Assembly: GCF_022701195.1 (NCBI RefSeq) | Contig: NZ_CP078089.1 | Coordinates: 620,001-684,000, forward strand | Source: Allobaculum mucilyticum | GTDB lineage: Bacteria; Bacillota_I; Bacilli_A; Erysipelotrichales; Erysipelotrichaceae | Direction of reading: 5' to 3' | Length of the DNA stretch: 64,000 nucleotides | In this document: piece after piece, positions 36,127 through 43,146 of the stretch | Layout: each line of letters opens with the position of its first letter | Position numbering within the stretch: the stretch's first letter is position 1 | The notes under the pieces: generated by a model | What the model saw: only the letters and a program-made list of their open reading frames with translations | What the model was told of the DNA's origin: nothing | Databases searched by the model: none | Position numbers and translations under genes: made by a program

Positions 36127-37358
36127 TCACTTGTCTCCTTTCCAGAATAAAAGCCCCCTGCTTTTTCAAGTGGGAGCATGTTTCCATTCACTAAATACAG
36201 ATCACCACCGGCCTCGGCTGGCAGTGGATCCAGTTCTTCCAACCGACGGATATCGTTCGCTGACATCCAGCCATTTTGCCTGGCGATCGCATAACCATTC
36301 ATACGGCTTTGATAATCCCCTCGAAGCAGACCATCCACATTGAACTTGATAGAAAAGCTCTGCTTCTCATCGTCGCTGAAGAGCACCTTAGTCATTGCCT
36401 GTTCCCAACGGGAAACCCAGGGATCAAGCGTGTATTTCACAAACTCCAAGGACTGCTGCTCGATGTTGGAAAAGGAAGATTTCTCCAAATCTCCAACCAT
36501 GTGAGGAGGCACCCGGAAGATTCTGGCGATCTCGTTGATCTGAAACTTACGTGTTTCCAGAAACTGGGCTTGCTCGGGTGGTACGGAGATTGGGGTGTAC
36601 TTCATACCTTCTTCCAACACAGCTACCTTACCAGAGTTTGATGAGCCACCGAAGGTAGCCTGCCAGCTTTCACGAACACGGGATGGATCTTTCAACGTTC
36701 CAGGGTGTTCGAGAACTCCGGAAGGTGCGGCGCCATGAGCGAAGAATTTCGCTCCATATTCTTCACAGGCTATCGCCATTCCGATGGCGTTCTTGGCCAT
36801 CGCAATCGGTGAATAACCGACAAGACCATCAAAGCCTAGACCAGGGATATGAAGAACATCATGCGGATGCAGCCTGACCATTCCGGATTTGTTGACTGCC
36901 GGATCGGCTTTCGAGACCTGATATTCATAGTAGAGTTGTCCGCTGTCGTCCCTGTCGACCTTCATGCGATCTGGCATCAGCGGATATAGTGCCACGACTT
37001 CACCTTTGCCATTTCGGATGATCTGCGCATAGGCGTTTCCCCAAAGCAGCAGATGGGTCATCAAAGTTTCCCGGAAGATGAACGAGGTCATCTCCGGATT
37101 AGGCTCATCGTGCAGCAGAAAGTACAGAGGATGGTCTCTGGCTTTCTGGGAGCTGTTGTCAGATTGCTCATAGACTTGAAGTGGCAAAGAAGCGATGGCT
37201 TCAGAGAGAATTCGCACACACGAATAGACTGCCGTCATCTGCATGGAGGAGCGTTCGTTGACTCGCTTTCCGGAAGTGGAAGTTCCCAGGAAGAAGCGGT
37301 AACCAGCTCCTGCGGTCTGGTCTCTGACTTTTCGATGAAACAGATTCTTGAGTTTCAT
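36123..37358 (-). CDS. Portal protein (HK97/SPP1 type)
   Basis: 411 residues; the start MKLKNLFHRKVRDQTAGAG follows AAAGGAGAAACC. SVNERSSMQ-like VNERSSMQMTAVYSCVRILS, NPEMTSFIFRETLMTHLLLW, GNAYAQIIRNGKGEVVALYP and MVGDLEKSSFSNIEQQSLEF are typical of phage portals. It forms the dodecameric DNA gate. Just upstream is a terminator ending an inserted two-gene unit. Confidence 0.95.
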   Translation of the reverse strand: MKLKNLFHRKVRDQTAGAGYRFFLGTSTSGKRVNERSSMQMTAVYSCVRILSEAIASLPLQVYEQSDNSSQKARDHPLYFLLHDEPNPEMTSFIFRETLMTHLLLWGNAYAQIIRNGKGEVVALYPLMPDRMKVDRDDSGQLYYEYQVSKADPAVNKSGMVRLHPHDVLHIPGLGFDGLVGYSPIAMAKNAIGMAIACEEYGAKFFAHGAAPSGVLEHPGTLKDPSRVRESWQATFGGSSNSGKVAVLEEGMKYTPISVPPEQAQFLETRKFQINEIARIFRVPPHMVGDLEKSSFSNIEQQSLEFVKYTLDPWVSRWEQAMTKVLFSDDEKQSFSIKFNVDGLLRGDYQSRMNGYAIARQNGWMSANDIRRLEELDPLPAEAGGDLYLVNGNMLPLEKAGGFYSGKETSE

Positions 37359-37370
37359 GGTTTCTCCTTT

Positions 37371-37401
37371 CCAAAAAGAAAACACCTCGTGATGAGGTGT
37401 T
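37371..37401 (-). terminator. Terminator between an inserted gene pair and the portal gene
   Basis: AACACCTC pairs with GAGGTGTT over a 5-base loop. On the minus strand it is followed by TTCTTTTTGG. It closes the unit 37428-38290. Confidence 0.72.
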
Positions 37402-37427
37402 GGTAGTCTGAACAGACTTGTCGGTTT

Positions 37428-37883
37428 TCAGAAGCAAAGTTCCAGCTCCGGAAAGCGTTTCTGGATAGCGTCTGCATCGACGGATTCATAATTTCCTGTC
37501 ACAGAAGCGGCCAAGTATTCCGCCAGAGGATGGAAGTGCTCCTCGTTGTAAACGGGATATTCCTCAGATTCAATATAAGGAATCAAAGCTTTCTTGAATT
37601 CCGAAAGATCAGAATTTGCTACCGCTCTTTCCTGAAAAAGAACAATAGTCTTCTGAAGGCGAACCAGAAAAGCTGTCTTCAGTTGGTCCGTGAGACGGTT
37701 TGCCTCAAGGAAGGAAAGCAACATGCTGGGTTTGTCACAGAGAACCAGATCTGTCTGGCGATCGAGCCACATGGCGAGCCCGTATCTTTTGATTTCTTCA
37801 TTTTTCATGGGCAGATGATACCGGTCCCATATAGAATAACTATTCCCTGTGCCCAGAAAGTTTGTAAGAAAAGTCTCCAACAT
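37428..37883 (-). CDS. Unknown protein in an insertion between terL and portal (gene 2)
   Basis: 151 residues, mostly helical, starting MLETFLTNFLGTGNSYSIWD; no family recognised. Notable segments are YGLAMWLDRQTDLVLCDKPS and YPVYNEEHFHPLAEYLAASV. It follows the gene at 37928 in the same direction and has its own terminator. In related phages terL and portal are normally adjacent, so this is an acquired unit, perhaps a superinfection-exclusion or toxin-antitoxin type moron; no motif supports a choice. Confidence 0.6.
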   Translation of the reverse strand: MLETFLTNFLGTGNSYSIWDRYHLPMKNEEIKRYGLAMWLDRQTDLVLCDKPSMLLSFLEANRLTDQLKTAFLVRLQKTIVLFQERAVANSDLSEFKKALIPYIESEEYPVYNEEHFHPLAEYLAASVTGNYESVDADAIQKRFPELELCF

Positions 37884-37927
37884 TTCAGTGATTGCAGATG
37901 TTCGGGAAACAATAGTCCAGAGTTTAT

Positions 37928-38290
37928 TTAGTGGAAACGGTGAGGATGGTTCAGAGCTCTGATTCCCAAAGACAGCGTAGCCAGAATTCCTTGTTTCCTT
38001 TCCTCGATGACTTCATCCTGATCTGACCACTGCTCGAATTCTTCACTCAAACCTTGAAGCTCAATTTCGTTTAGGTACTGTTCAGCACGTTCTTGTTCAA
38101 TGGCTCCGCAGGACATCAAGTAGGAGATGGCAGCATTCTTTGGATAGCCGAGTTTACAAAGGTGATCGACGATGAAGCTTCTGCGGGTATCGAGATACTC
38201 GGCATAATCCGACACAACCAGCAGGCTCGAAAGAGCGTTCATGAATAATTCTTGATTCATGAGGACGAGTCTACAGATGAAGTGTGTCAA
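37928..38290 (-). CDS. Unknown protein in an insertion between terL and portal (gene 1)
   Basis: 120 residues in the longest frame. Its TTG start is weak, and MNQELFMNALSSLLVVSDYA (38260) is an alternative start. Acidic and helical (IELQGLSEEFEQWSDQDEVI). No family is recognised. The upstream gap to terL (38291-38343) contains a TTGACA but no clear -10. It pairs with the following gene as an inserted unit. Confidence 0.55.
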   Translation of the reverse strand: MTHFICRLVLMNQELFMNALSSLLVVSDYAEYLDTRRSFIVDHLCKLGYPKNAAISYLMSCGAIEQERAEQYLNEIELQGLSEEFEQWSDQDEVIEERKQGILATLSLGIRALNHPHRFH

Positions 38291-38343
38291 AGTCCTGACT
38301 TTACGGGAGTTTAGAAAATGATTAGAAGTCGGTCGGATGTGGA

Positions 38344-40965
38344 CTAGAACACCAGTAGACCCCGACTGTCATAAACGCTCTCTGTGCTGATGTTTCCACA
38401 GCGAATGGCACGGTCGAGACCCATGATGGTGGCAATCACACCGTCGATCTTCTCTGTGGACTTCTCCTTATCTGCTTTGATATTACCCGCAGGGTCGGTT
38501 CGGATAAATATGTTATCCATCATCCATCGAAGAACCGGATGACCTCCATGAGCGATCTTCTTTTCAAGCACCAGCTTCATCAGCTCCTTGGTTGGTGGAG
38601 ACATATCCTTGAACCCCTGACCGAAGGGGACGACGGTGAATCCCATGCCTTCCAGGTTCTGAACCATTTGGACTGCACCCCAACGATCGAAAGCGATCTC
38701 CTTGATGTTGAACTTCTCACCAAGCTGCTCGATGAACTTCTCGATGTATCCGTAGTGAATGACATTGCCTTCGGTGGTTTCCAGAAAGCCTTGCTTCTTC
38801 CATATATCATAGGGAACATGATCCCGCTTTACTCGCAGATCCAGACTGTCTTCCGGAATCCAGAAGTACGGCAGGATCTGGTAAGGCTCATCCTCCTCAA
38901 TTGGTGGAAAGACCAGTACGAATGCGGTGATATCGGTTGTGCTAGAAAGGTCAAGACCTCCATAACAAACACGGCCTTCGAGCTCTTCAGGGATAACCGG
39001 GAAAGCGCATAGGTCCCATTTGTCCATTGGCATCCACCGGACGGATTGTTTGACCCATTGGCAAAGCCTTAGCTGCCGGAAAGCATTCTCTTCAGCAGGA
39101 TTCTGCTTGGCAGATTCACAAGCGTCCTGGACTTTTTCAATTGGGACAGTAATCCCCAAGGAGGGATTCACCTTTTTCCAAACCTTGGGATCGGTCCAAT
39201 CATCATCCGGATCAGCACCATAGATGACCGGGTAGAAGGTTGGATCGACCTTCCTGCCTTCCAGAATGTCTTTGGCTTTCTGATGAACCTCGTAACAGAT
39301 CGAGTTGGTATCTGTTCCTGCAGTGGTGATCTGAAAGAAGAGCGGCTGCATCCTGGCATCGCCAGAGCCTTTGGTCATAACATCGTGTAGTTTTCGGTTT
39401 GGTTGGGAATGTAGCTCATCAAAGATTACTCCGTGAATGTTGAAGCCGTGCTTCGAGTAGGCTTCAGCGGAAAGAACCTGATAGAAGCTATTCGTGGGCA
39501 GATACACCAGCCGTTTCTGAGAAGCGAGGATTTTGCAGCGCTTGTTCAAAGCCGGACACATCCGGACCATGTCAGCAGCTACATCAAACACAATGGATGC
39601 CTGCTGACGATCCGAAGCGCAGCCGTACACTTCAGCTCGCTGCTCTCCATCTCCGCAGGTGAGGAGCAATGCAATGGCCGCTGCAAGCTCTGAGTTGTGC
39701 GTTGGAAGACAGCTTTTGCCAATCAAGTATTGATGGGACGGGCTATCCACCTGGATGCATTGCATTCCTCGGTTCTCGATTTTCTCAATCGAGTCGATAT
39801 ATCGAAAATGGGATCTGGTCGTTGGATTTCTGGGAATCCGATTCTTTAGTTTTCTGGATAGACCAGCAACTTTCACATCGTCAAAGCAGGTGAATTTAAC
39901 CATATAGCAGGTTTCACCGGTAGCAACTCTGCCACATTCCTGGCTTGGCACATCCCTATTAGCCGGTTGGGTGGATGGAGTTGAGGTGATCGCATTTTTG
40001 ATCCCCAGCGTCCACAGGAGTTCACTAACTGTTTCCGCTAACCTCTTTTCTGTGGAGTAGTAAACTCCTTGTCCTTTTACTCCTGAGATACATCCATCAG
40101 AGTCCATCAATCCCTGCAAAAGGCGGAGCCGTTGTTCTTTAGAGGCACGAAGATATTCAATCGGAATCACTTTGTCATGGAATGACTTGAGCAGGACTGG
40201 CTTCAGCTCGTTGATTTTGAAAATTAGTGAGTCGCCAACATTCAACCAGGCGTTGTTGACTACAGTGTTCTGCTGGACATTAAAAAGGACTTCCGGAACA
40301 TCGGAAGTCTTTACAGTAATTTCTGGCTTGGTGGCATGTCCGTTACCAAGCCAATACCCCATCAGGTATGGATCGATCGGCAGCTCCGCTTCAGGGGCTT
40401 CCAGCGCTCCATTGACAGCAATCCGAAAATTGTAGGATTTGGTTTGGAAATACCTGTACAAGTCACCGGTTGTCATCATTATCGGTTTTTGATGCTTCTC
40501 TCCAATCCACTGATGGTTCTCACCAGCTTCGATGACCTCTCCATCTTTGAACACAATACGATAGGCCTGCTCGTCAAAATCGACCTGACTCTTGGCCACT
40601 ACGTGACACGGAGATCCGGTTTCATCGAATACGGTATCGCCAACCTTGATCTCCCCCATCGTGGTAAAGCCTTTTGGAGTAGGAATTAATGTATTTAACG
40701 CAACTTGTTTGCCCATCTTTTTTCCTATCTCAATATAGGCTGTATTGAACTGACGATAACCGTTCTTTTTTTTGATTCCAAACAGATCCCTCACGATCTG
40801 TTCCTGCCAGTCGATCAGCTCAAAGGGTTTACCAGCCCAGGTTCCTTTGGTGTGGCACAGGCACTGGATAAAGTTAACCGCGTAGTCGGCAGCTTCCTTA
40901 TCGTAATGAGATGTGCGAGCCTTGAACTTTGTAGGTTTGTATTTTTTCAACTTTCGCATTGCCAT
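38344..40965 (-). CDS. terL: Terminase large subunit interrupted by an intein
   Basis: 873 codons after GGAGGTTTCCTT. The exteins (1-86 and 425-873, 535 residues when joined) form a normal phage terminase. Walker A is completed only on splicing (GKKMGK joined to SELAAAIALLL), Walker B is HGVIFDELHSQP, and the nuclease domain has VCYGGLDLSSTTDITAFVLV and KEIAFDRWGAVQM. It packages DNA into proheads. The intein splits the ATP-binding loop, so the protein is inactive until spliced. A terminator lies just upstream (40984-41003). Confidence 0.95.
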   Translation of the reverse strand: MAMRKLKKYKPTKFKARTSHYDKEAADYAVNFIQCLCHTKGTWAGKPFELIDWQEQIVRDLFGIKKKNGYRQFNTAYIEIGKKMGKQVALNTLIPTPKGFTTMGEIKVGDTVFDETGSPCHVVAKSQVDFDEQAYRIVFKDGEVIEAGENHQWIGEKHQKPIMMTTGDLYRYFQTKSYNFRIAVNGALEAPEAELPIDPYLMGYWLGNGHATKPEITVKTSDVPEVLFNVQQNTVVNNAWLNVGDSLIFKINELKPVLLKSFHDKVIPIEYLRASKEQRLRLLQGLMDSDGCISGVKGQGVYYSTEKRLAETVSELLWTLGIKNAITSTPSTQPANRDVPSQECGRVATGETCYMVKFTCFDDVKVAGLSRKLKNRIPRNPTTRSHFRYIDSIEKIENRGMQCIQVDSPSHQYLIGKSCLPTHNSELAAAIALLLTCGDGEQRAEVYGCASDRQQASIVFDVAADMVRMCPALNKRCKILASQKRLVYLPTNSFYQVLSAEAYSKHGFNIHGVIFDELHSQPNRKLHDVMTKGSGDARMQPLFFQITTAGTDTNSICYEVHQKAKDILEGRKVDPTFYPVIYGADPDDDWTDPKVWKKVNPSLGITVPIEKVQDACESAKQNPAEENAFRQLRLCQWVKQSVRWMPMDKWDLCAFPVIPEELEGRVCYGGLDLSSTTDITAFVLVFPPIEEDEPYQILPYFWIPEDSLDLRVKRDHVPYDIWKKQGFLETTEGNVIHYGYIEKFIEQLGEKFNIKEIAFDRWGAVQMVQNLEGMGFTVVPFGQGFKDMSPPTKELMKLVLEKKIAHGGHPVLRWMMDNIFIRTDPAGNIKADKEKSTEKIDGVIATIMGLDRAIRCGNISTESVYDSRGLLVF
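39694..40707 (-). other. Intein with LAGLIDADG endonuclease domain in the TerL Walker A loop
   Basis: 338 residues (87-424 of TerL). Block A QVALNTLIPTPKGFTTMGEI has Gln where Cys, Ser or Ala is usual. Block B is IVFKDGEVIEAGENHQWI. The endonuclease motifs are DPYLMGYWLGNGHA and LLQGLMDSDGCIS. Block F/G ends YLIGKSCLPTHN before Ser+1. The terminal His-Asn and Ser+1 are canonical. Gln1 inteins are a recognised minority that begin splicing without the usual N-S acyl shift. The endonuclease core still has acidic residues, so homing may be active. Confidence 0.93.
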
Positions 40966-40983
40966 AAGGAAACCTCCAATCTA

Positions 40984-41003
40984 AAAAGGCCCGCAGGCCT
41001 TTT
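40984..41003 (-). terminator. Terminator just upstream of terL
   Basis: AAAAGGCC pairs with GGCCTTTT around a 4-base loop (CGCA), with T-rich sequence following on the minus strand. It lies between the 41014 gene and the terL ribosome site. Confidence 0.72.
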
Positions 41004-41013
41004 GGTTGTTCTT

Positions 41014-41328
41014 TTAGTAGGTTGCTTTCACGTAGCGTTTGAATTCAGCCTGAACCATGTCATCCATCTTCTTTTCCAGGCGACGTTCGATTTCTTTCTT
41101 GCTCAGCTTTGCTTTGTAGGGGTTGATACCTTCTTCGAAGTACAGGGTGTAATCTCTCCAGAGTTTTTCGTGGGCTTCAGTGAAATCCCAGTCTGCCCAA
41201 ACCATCTCGTTGAGGTCGTCCTGATACTTTCCAGCGTTCTCGTTGTAGCCGTAATGCTTAGCCTGATTGGCCAGCCATTTTGCGTGGGCTTCCATGAAAA
41301 TCTGTCTTTTTGCTTCTTTGTTTGTCAT
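41014..41328 (-). CDS. Phage protein of unknown function under a repeated promoter
   Basis: 104 residues after CGGAGGACAAAACA. Charged and helical (MTNKEAKRQIFMEAHAKWLA, NEMVWADWDFTEAHEKLWRD). No family recognised. Its upstream region is one of two copies of a ~69-base promoter-like repeat, and a terminator follows it, so it is a single-gene unit. Confidence 0.7.
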   Translation of the reverse strand: MTNKEAKRQIFMEAHAKWLANQAKHYGYNENAGKYQDDLNEMVWADWDFTEAHEKLWRDYTLYFEEGINPYKAKLSKKEIERRLEKKMDDMVQAEFKRYVKATY

Positions 41329-41349
41329 TGTTTTGTCCTCCGTTTTTGT

Positions 41350-41418
41350 ACTGTATATATCACTCTAACGAAGATACATAGCAAGCGAATAAACGGAAAA
41401 AGAACGATAAATAAAGCA
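41350..41418 (-). promoter_or_regulatory. Promoter-like repeat, copy 1
   Basis: About 80% identical to 43076-43144. The shared core on the minus strand is GCTTGCTATGTATCT, then TTAGAGTGATATATACAGT. TTGCTA and GATATA can serve as -35 and -10 with 17-base spacing, and TGTAT/ATACA make an imperfect dyad across the element. It precedes the 41328 gene; copy 2 precedes the amidoligase gene. Probably a shared, co-regulated promoter and operator. Confidence 0.65.
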
Positions 41419-41441
41419 GATTCAGAGCTCTCTGAATCTGC
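41405..41441 (-). terminator. Terminator after the zinc-ribbon gene
   Basis: GCAGATTCAGA (41416) pairs with TCTGAATCTGC (ending 41441), a perfect 11-bp stem, followed on the minus strand by TTTATTTATCG. It closes the amidoligase operon. Confidence 0.8.
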
Positions 41442-41448
41442 TTGTTTG

Positions 41449-41664
41449 TTAGCCTTTCTGTCGGGCCTGTGTGCTGTAGAAATCGATGGTTGCAAGGATG
41501 TGTTCCTGCTCCAGGCGATCAATTCCAAGGGCGTCCAGGGCCTCACGTGTGCCACACAGCGGGCAAATTTCCGTCTTGTTGTCCACACGGGAAATGGCAG
41601 GCGGCTCTTTGAACTTGCGCCCACAGCGCGGGCAAACCTGGGGTACAGCGGGGATGTCGTTCAT
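41449..41664 (-). CDS. Small zinc-ribbon protein of the amidoligase operon
   Basis: 71 residues after AAGGAGAACGAA. Two Cys pairs (VCPRCGRKF and EICPLCGTREALDALG) form a zinc ribbon, followed by a helical tail ending DFYSTQARQKG. It overlaps the GGCT gene by 4 bases. Function unknown. Confidence 0.72.
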   Translation of the reverse strand: MNDIPAVPQVCPRCGRKFKEPPAISRVDNKTEICPLCGTREALDALGIDRLEQEHILATIDFYSTQARQKG

Positions 41665-42113
41665 TTCGTTCTCCTTGAAGCCATCAAGGCTTCTTCTAAG
41701 CAGGTCAGGTCGAAGCCAAAGTCTTCATAGCCGTCCATGCAGGTGATCAGGTAGTGTTTGGTGGGCATTCCCAGCTTTGCGCTGGTGGGCATGGCATAGA
41801 AGAAGATCTTCATGCGCTTGGTTGTGCCATCGGTCAAACACACTTTGACCCGCTTCTCGAACTTCTGATAGAAAGTTGGGAAGCCTTCGTAGATGTCGAG
41901 CTGGTTTTCATTGGATTCGTTGACCCGCCAGATTCCAATGGGAACCCGTGAACCCTTCCTGGGTTCAACGGTAAGGTAGGAACCGGTCTTGCTTCCTTTG
42001 AAGAGAAGCTTCCAGTCTTCAAGCCAGGCAGTACCCAGGAGCTTGGCTCCTGGGCATCTGTGGCTCATCTGACCGATGTTGAGGTTGCTGCCGTAGGCTG
42101 CGTAGTTTTTCAT
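41661..42113 (-). CDS. Gamma-glutamylcyclotransferase-like (AIG2/GGCT) protein
   Basis: 150 residues after GGAGGACAAC. YAAYGSNLNIGQMSHRCPGA is the GGCT substrate loop, and LDIYEGFPTFYQKFEKRVKV carries the catalytic Glu in the usual place. The family releases 5-oxoproline from gamma-glutamyl compounds. Here it directly follows an amidoligase, a pairing predicted from comparative genomics to make and break gamma-glutamyl or other amide links. Either self-protection or control of the ligase product is possible. Confidence 0.85.
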   Translation of the reverse strand: MKNYAAYGSNLNIGQMSHRCPGAKLLGTAWLEDWKLLFKGSKTGSYLTVEPRKGSRVPIGIWRVNESNENQLDIYEGFPTFYQKFEKRVKVCLTDGTTKRMKIFFYAMPTSAKLGMPTKHYLITCMDGYEDFGFDLTCLEEALMASRRTK

Positions 42114-42123
42114 GTTGTCCTCC

Positions 42124-43050
42124 TTAAGCCATCCGGAAGGCTGCGTTTCCGCTCAGTCTCTTCGTCAGGGTTTCGCGTGCGGTTTTGAATTCTTCTCCAA
42201 TGAAGCCCAGGCGAAGGAGCCAGGTTCTCATCGCGTACTTGGGGTTTTCGTTCTGCTGTGGCTTTGGGGAAGCGCTCTTGGCATCTTTTGCCATTTGGCT
42301 CAGTGCCAGGCAAAACTGGATGTAGCTCTTGAGCTGTCCCGCGTGAAGTCCGCCCTTGCGATCTTCGGTTGGGTTGTCAAATTGGAAAAGTCTGAACTCG
42401 ATGGTTCCCTTGGTGAAGGTGGCGTGGAGGTTAAGCATGTGGTATCTCGATTCGTTGTAATGGGCGTTTCTGGAACCCCAGGTTCCTGCGTACCAAAGGT
42501 CTGCCAGCTGGCTCATGGTGGTTGGCTTTTTGTCGTTGAGCTTTTCAAGGAAGTCTGCGTCAACCATCCGGCAGTAGCGTCTGACGCGTGCGTTGTCGAG
42601 GTTGAGTGCTTCTTTGATCAGGGCTTCATGGCTTGCCATGATGTTGACCAGATTCCGCAGGGTTTTTGCGTTGTGGCCGTCGGCTCCGATATGGATGTGC
42701 ACTCCGCAACCGTGCTCAGGGTTGGAAATGGCTCCGCGTTTGCGAAGGGCTCTGACCAGCTCCTGCAGGGTTTCGATGTCTTCGTAGTGAAGAATCGGGG
42801 TGACCATTTCGGTCTGCTTGCTGAAGGTGTCCTGGATGCTGACGTCCTTCATGATCTGCCAGGTTCTGCCCTGGTTGTCTTTGCAGGTGTAGCGGTCGTA
42901 TCCGCCGCCCTGGTGTTCGATGGTGTCTTCGGTGTTGAAGTACTTTGCGATGACCTTGATGGCTGCCTTTCTGGTAATGCCTGCCATTTCGATCTCGACC
43001 CCAATCGTCTGTTTCTTCATGTTTTCGATCTGTTTCGCTGTGTTTTTCAT
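42124..43050 (-). CDS. Putative amidoligase (COOH-NH2 ligase of the glutamine-synthetase-like fold)
   Basis: 308 residues; the start MKNTAKQIENMKKQTIGVEI follows GGGAGAACAAGC. TIGVEIEMAG, SKQTEMVTPILHYEDIETLQ, then NPEHGCGVHIHIGADGHNAK and GTIEFRLFQFDN are the Amidoligase_2 motifs: metal- and ATP-binding Glu residues, the GxHxH loop and ExR. Such enzymes ligate amino acids or peptides. In phages the substrate is unknown; peptidoglycan stem peptides or capsid lysines have been suggested. It heads an operon with GGCT and zinc-ribbon genes under promoter repeat copy 2. Confidence 0.85.
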   Translation of the reverse strand: MKNTAKQIENMKKQTIGVEIEMAGITRKAAIKVIAKYFNTEDTIEHQGGGYDRYTCKDNQGRTWQIMKDVSIQDTFSKQTEMVTPILHYEDIETLQELVRALRKRGAISNPEHGCGVHIHIGADGHNAKTLRNLVNIMASHEALIKEALNLDNARVRRYCRMVDADFLEKLNDKKPTTMSQLADLWYAGTWGSRNAHYNESRYHMLNLHATFTKGTIEFRLFQFDNPTEDRKGGLHAGQLKSYIQFCLALSQMAKDAKSASPKPQQNENPKYAMRTWLLRLGFIGEEFKTARETLTKRLSGNAAFRMA

Positions 43051-43075
43051 GCTTGTTCTCCCTTGCCCTCCGGGC

Positions 43076-43144
43076 ACTGTATATATCACTCTAAAGGAGA
43101 TACATAGCAAGCTATAATTTGGAAAAAGACCGATAGATAAAGCA
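43076..43144 (-). promoter_or_regulatory. Promoter-like repeat, copy 2
   Basis: Same element as 41350-41418, here just upstream of the amidoligase gene. The core again reads GCTTGCTATGTATCT and AGAGTGATATATACAGT on the minus strand. Differences cluster in a short AT-rich block upstream of the core, while the putative -35/-10 portion is conserved. Confidence 0.65.
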
Positions 43145-43146
43145 CT

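Noticed and set aside
42112-43107. A 331-codon plus-strand frame opposite the amidoligase gene, and a 341-codon one at 40705-41730
   Set aside because: Both are antisense to well-supported genes, lack start signals and give low-complexity Val/Phe/Cys-rich products.
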